IMG/VR virus record: IMGVR_UViG_3300047377_000118
Location: 1 to 34,590 of that record
Length of the DNA: 34,590 bases
Strand: one strand, 5' to 3'
From: a virus
Of this stretch, positions 34,508-34,590 are shown one piece after another. Position 1 is the stretch's first letter. Each line of letters starts with the position of its first letter. The notes under the pieces are model-generated. The model searched no databases and had not been told where the DNA came from. It saw nothing but the letters and a program-made list of their open reading frames with translations. A program made the translations under genes and the position numbers.

Positions 34508-34590
34508 TAATATTCTAAATTATATTCAACTGCAATAGCCATGTTCTTGTTAAAGTCTTTCCATGGCAAAACCTCATTATTTTTAGTAAT
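34507..34590 (-). CDS. Partial gene entering from the right edge (C-terminal 27 codons)
   Basis: An open frame on the minus strand runs from the window edge to TAA at 34507-34509, overlapping the start of the next gene (TAATG). The visible tail reads NNEVLPWKDFNKNMAIAVEY near its start and ends NLEY. The same stop-start coupling used elsewhere in the operon supports it as a real gene. Too short to identify. Confidence 0.7.
   Translation of the reverse strand: MTKNNEVLPWKDFNKNMAIAVEYNLEY

Noticed and set aside
1-34590. tRNA genes, integrase, CRISPR arrays or IS elements
   Set aside because: No cloverleaf-like gap, recombinase motif, regularly spaced repeats or terminal inverted repeats were seen; intergenic space is too small for most of these.

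Overview
The window is a gene-dense, AT-rich piece of a tailed-phage genome with a podovirus-like (short-tail) morphogenesis module. Both ends cut through genes. Almost no start codon has a Shine-Dalgarno motif; starts are preceded by A/T-rich leaders or are coupled to the previous stop (ATGA or TAATG), a habit typical of Bacteroidota. The terminase, portal, capsid and tail proteins look like those I recall from uncultured marine and crAss-like phages. A marine Bacteroidota host is therefore my inference; no host marker is visible.

Positions 1-4752 (+ strand) form a nucleotide-metabolism and DNA-processing operon: the end of a ThyA-family nucleotide (hydroxy)methyltransferase, a GIY-YIG-like/MazG fusion, a second MazG-like protein, a T7 endonuclease I-like Holliday-junction resolvase, three micro-genes of 53, 53 and 44 codons, and class I ribonucleotide reductase (nrdB, nrdA). 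The ThyA-like fragment aligns without gaps to E. coli ThyA from R166 to Y209 and has Asp where ThyA has Asn177. That swap is the known switch from dUMP to dCMP, so the operon may make 5-hydroxymethyl- or 5-methyl-dCMP for modified phage DNA, with the MazG-like enzymes as candidate dCTP pyrophosphatases.

A strong bidirectional hairpin terminator at about 4758-4791 separates this operon from a convergent minus-strand late operon covering the rest of the window.

The late operon is read from right to left. It starts with an entering partial gene, a protein with weak GroES-like character, a small terminase-like subunit, TerL, portal, scaffold and major capsid protein. Next come an unknown head-region protein, connector/tail adaptors, a 1473-residue nozzle-like tail protein, an 825-residue beta-rich tail protein and small virion proteins. 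It then reaches a 2251-residue giant protein carrying HExxH and HAD-phosphatase motifs, probably ejected into the host. The operon ends with a lysis cassette: a 49-residue lipoprotein (o-spanin candidate), a T7-lysozyme-like amidase, and two small single-TM/coiled-coil proteins (holin and i-spanin candidates). Three basic proteins lie among the lysis genes, one with a metallothionein-like Cys cluster. An S-P-[LF]-K motif recurs in these proteins and in a gp14-like virion protein.

No tRNA, CRISPR array, integrase or insertion sequence was seen. No stretch longer than about 100 bases lacks a gene.
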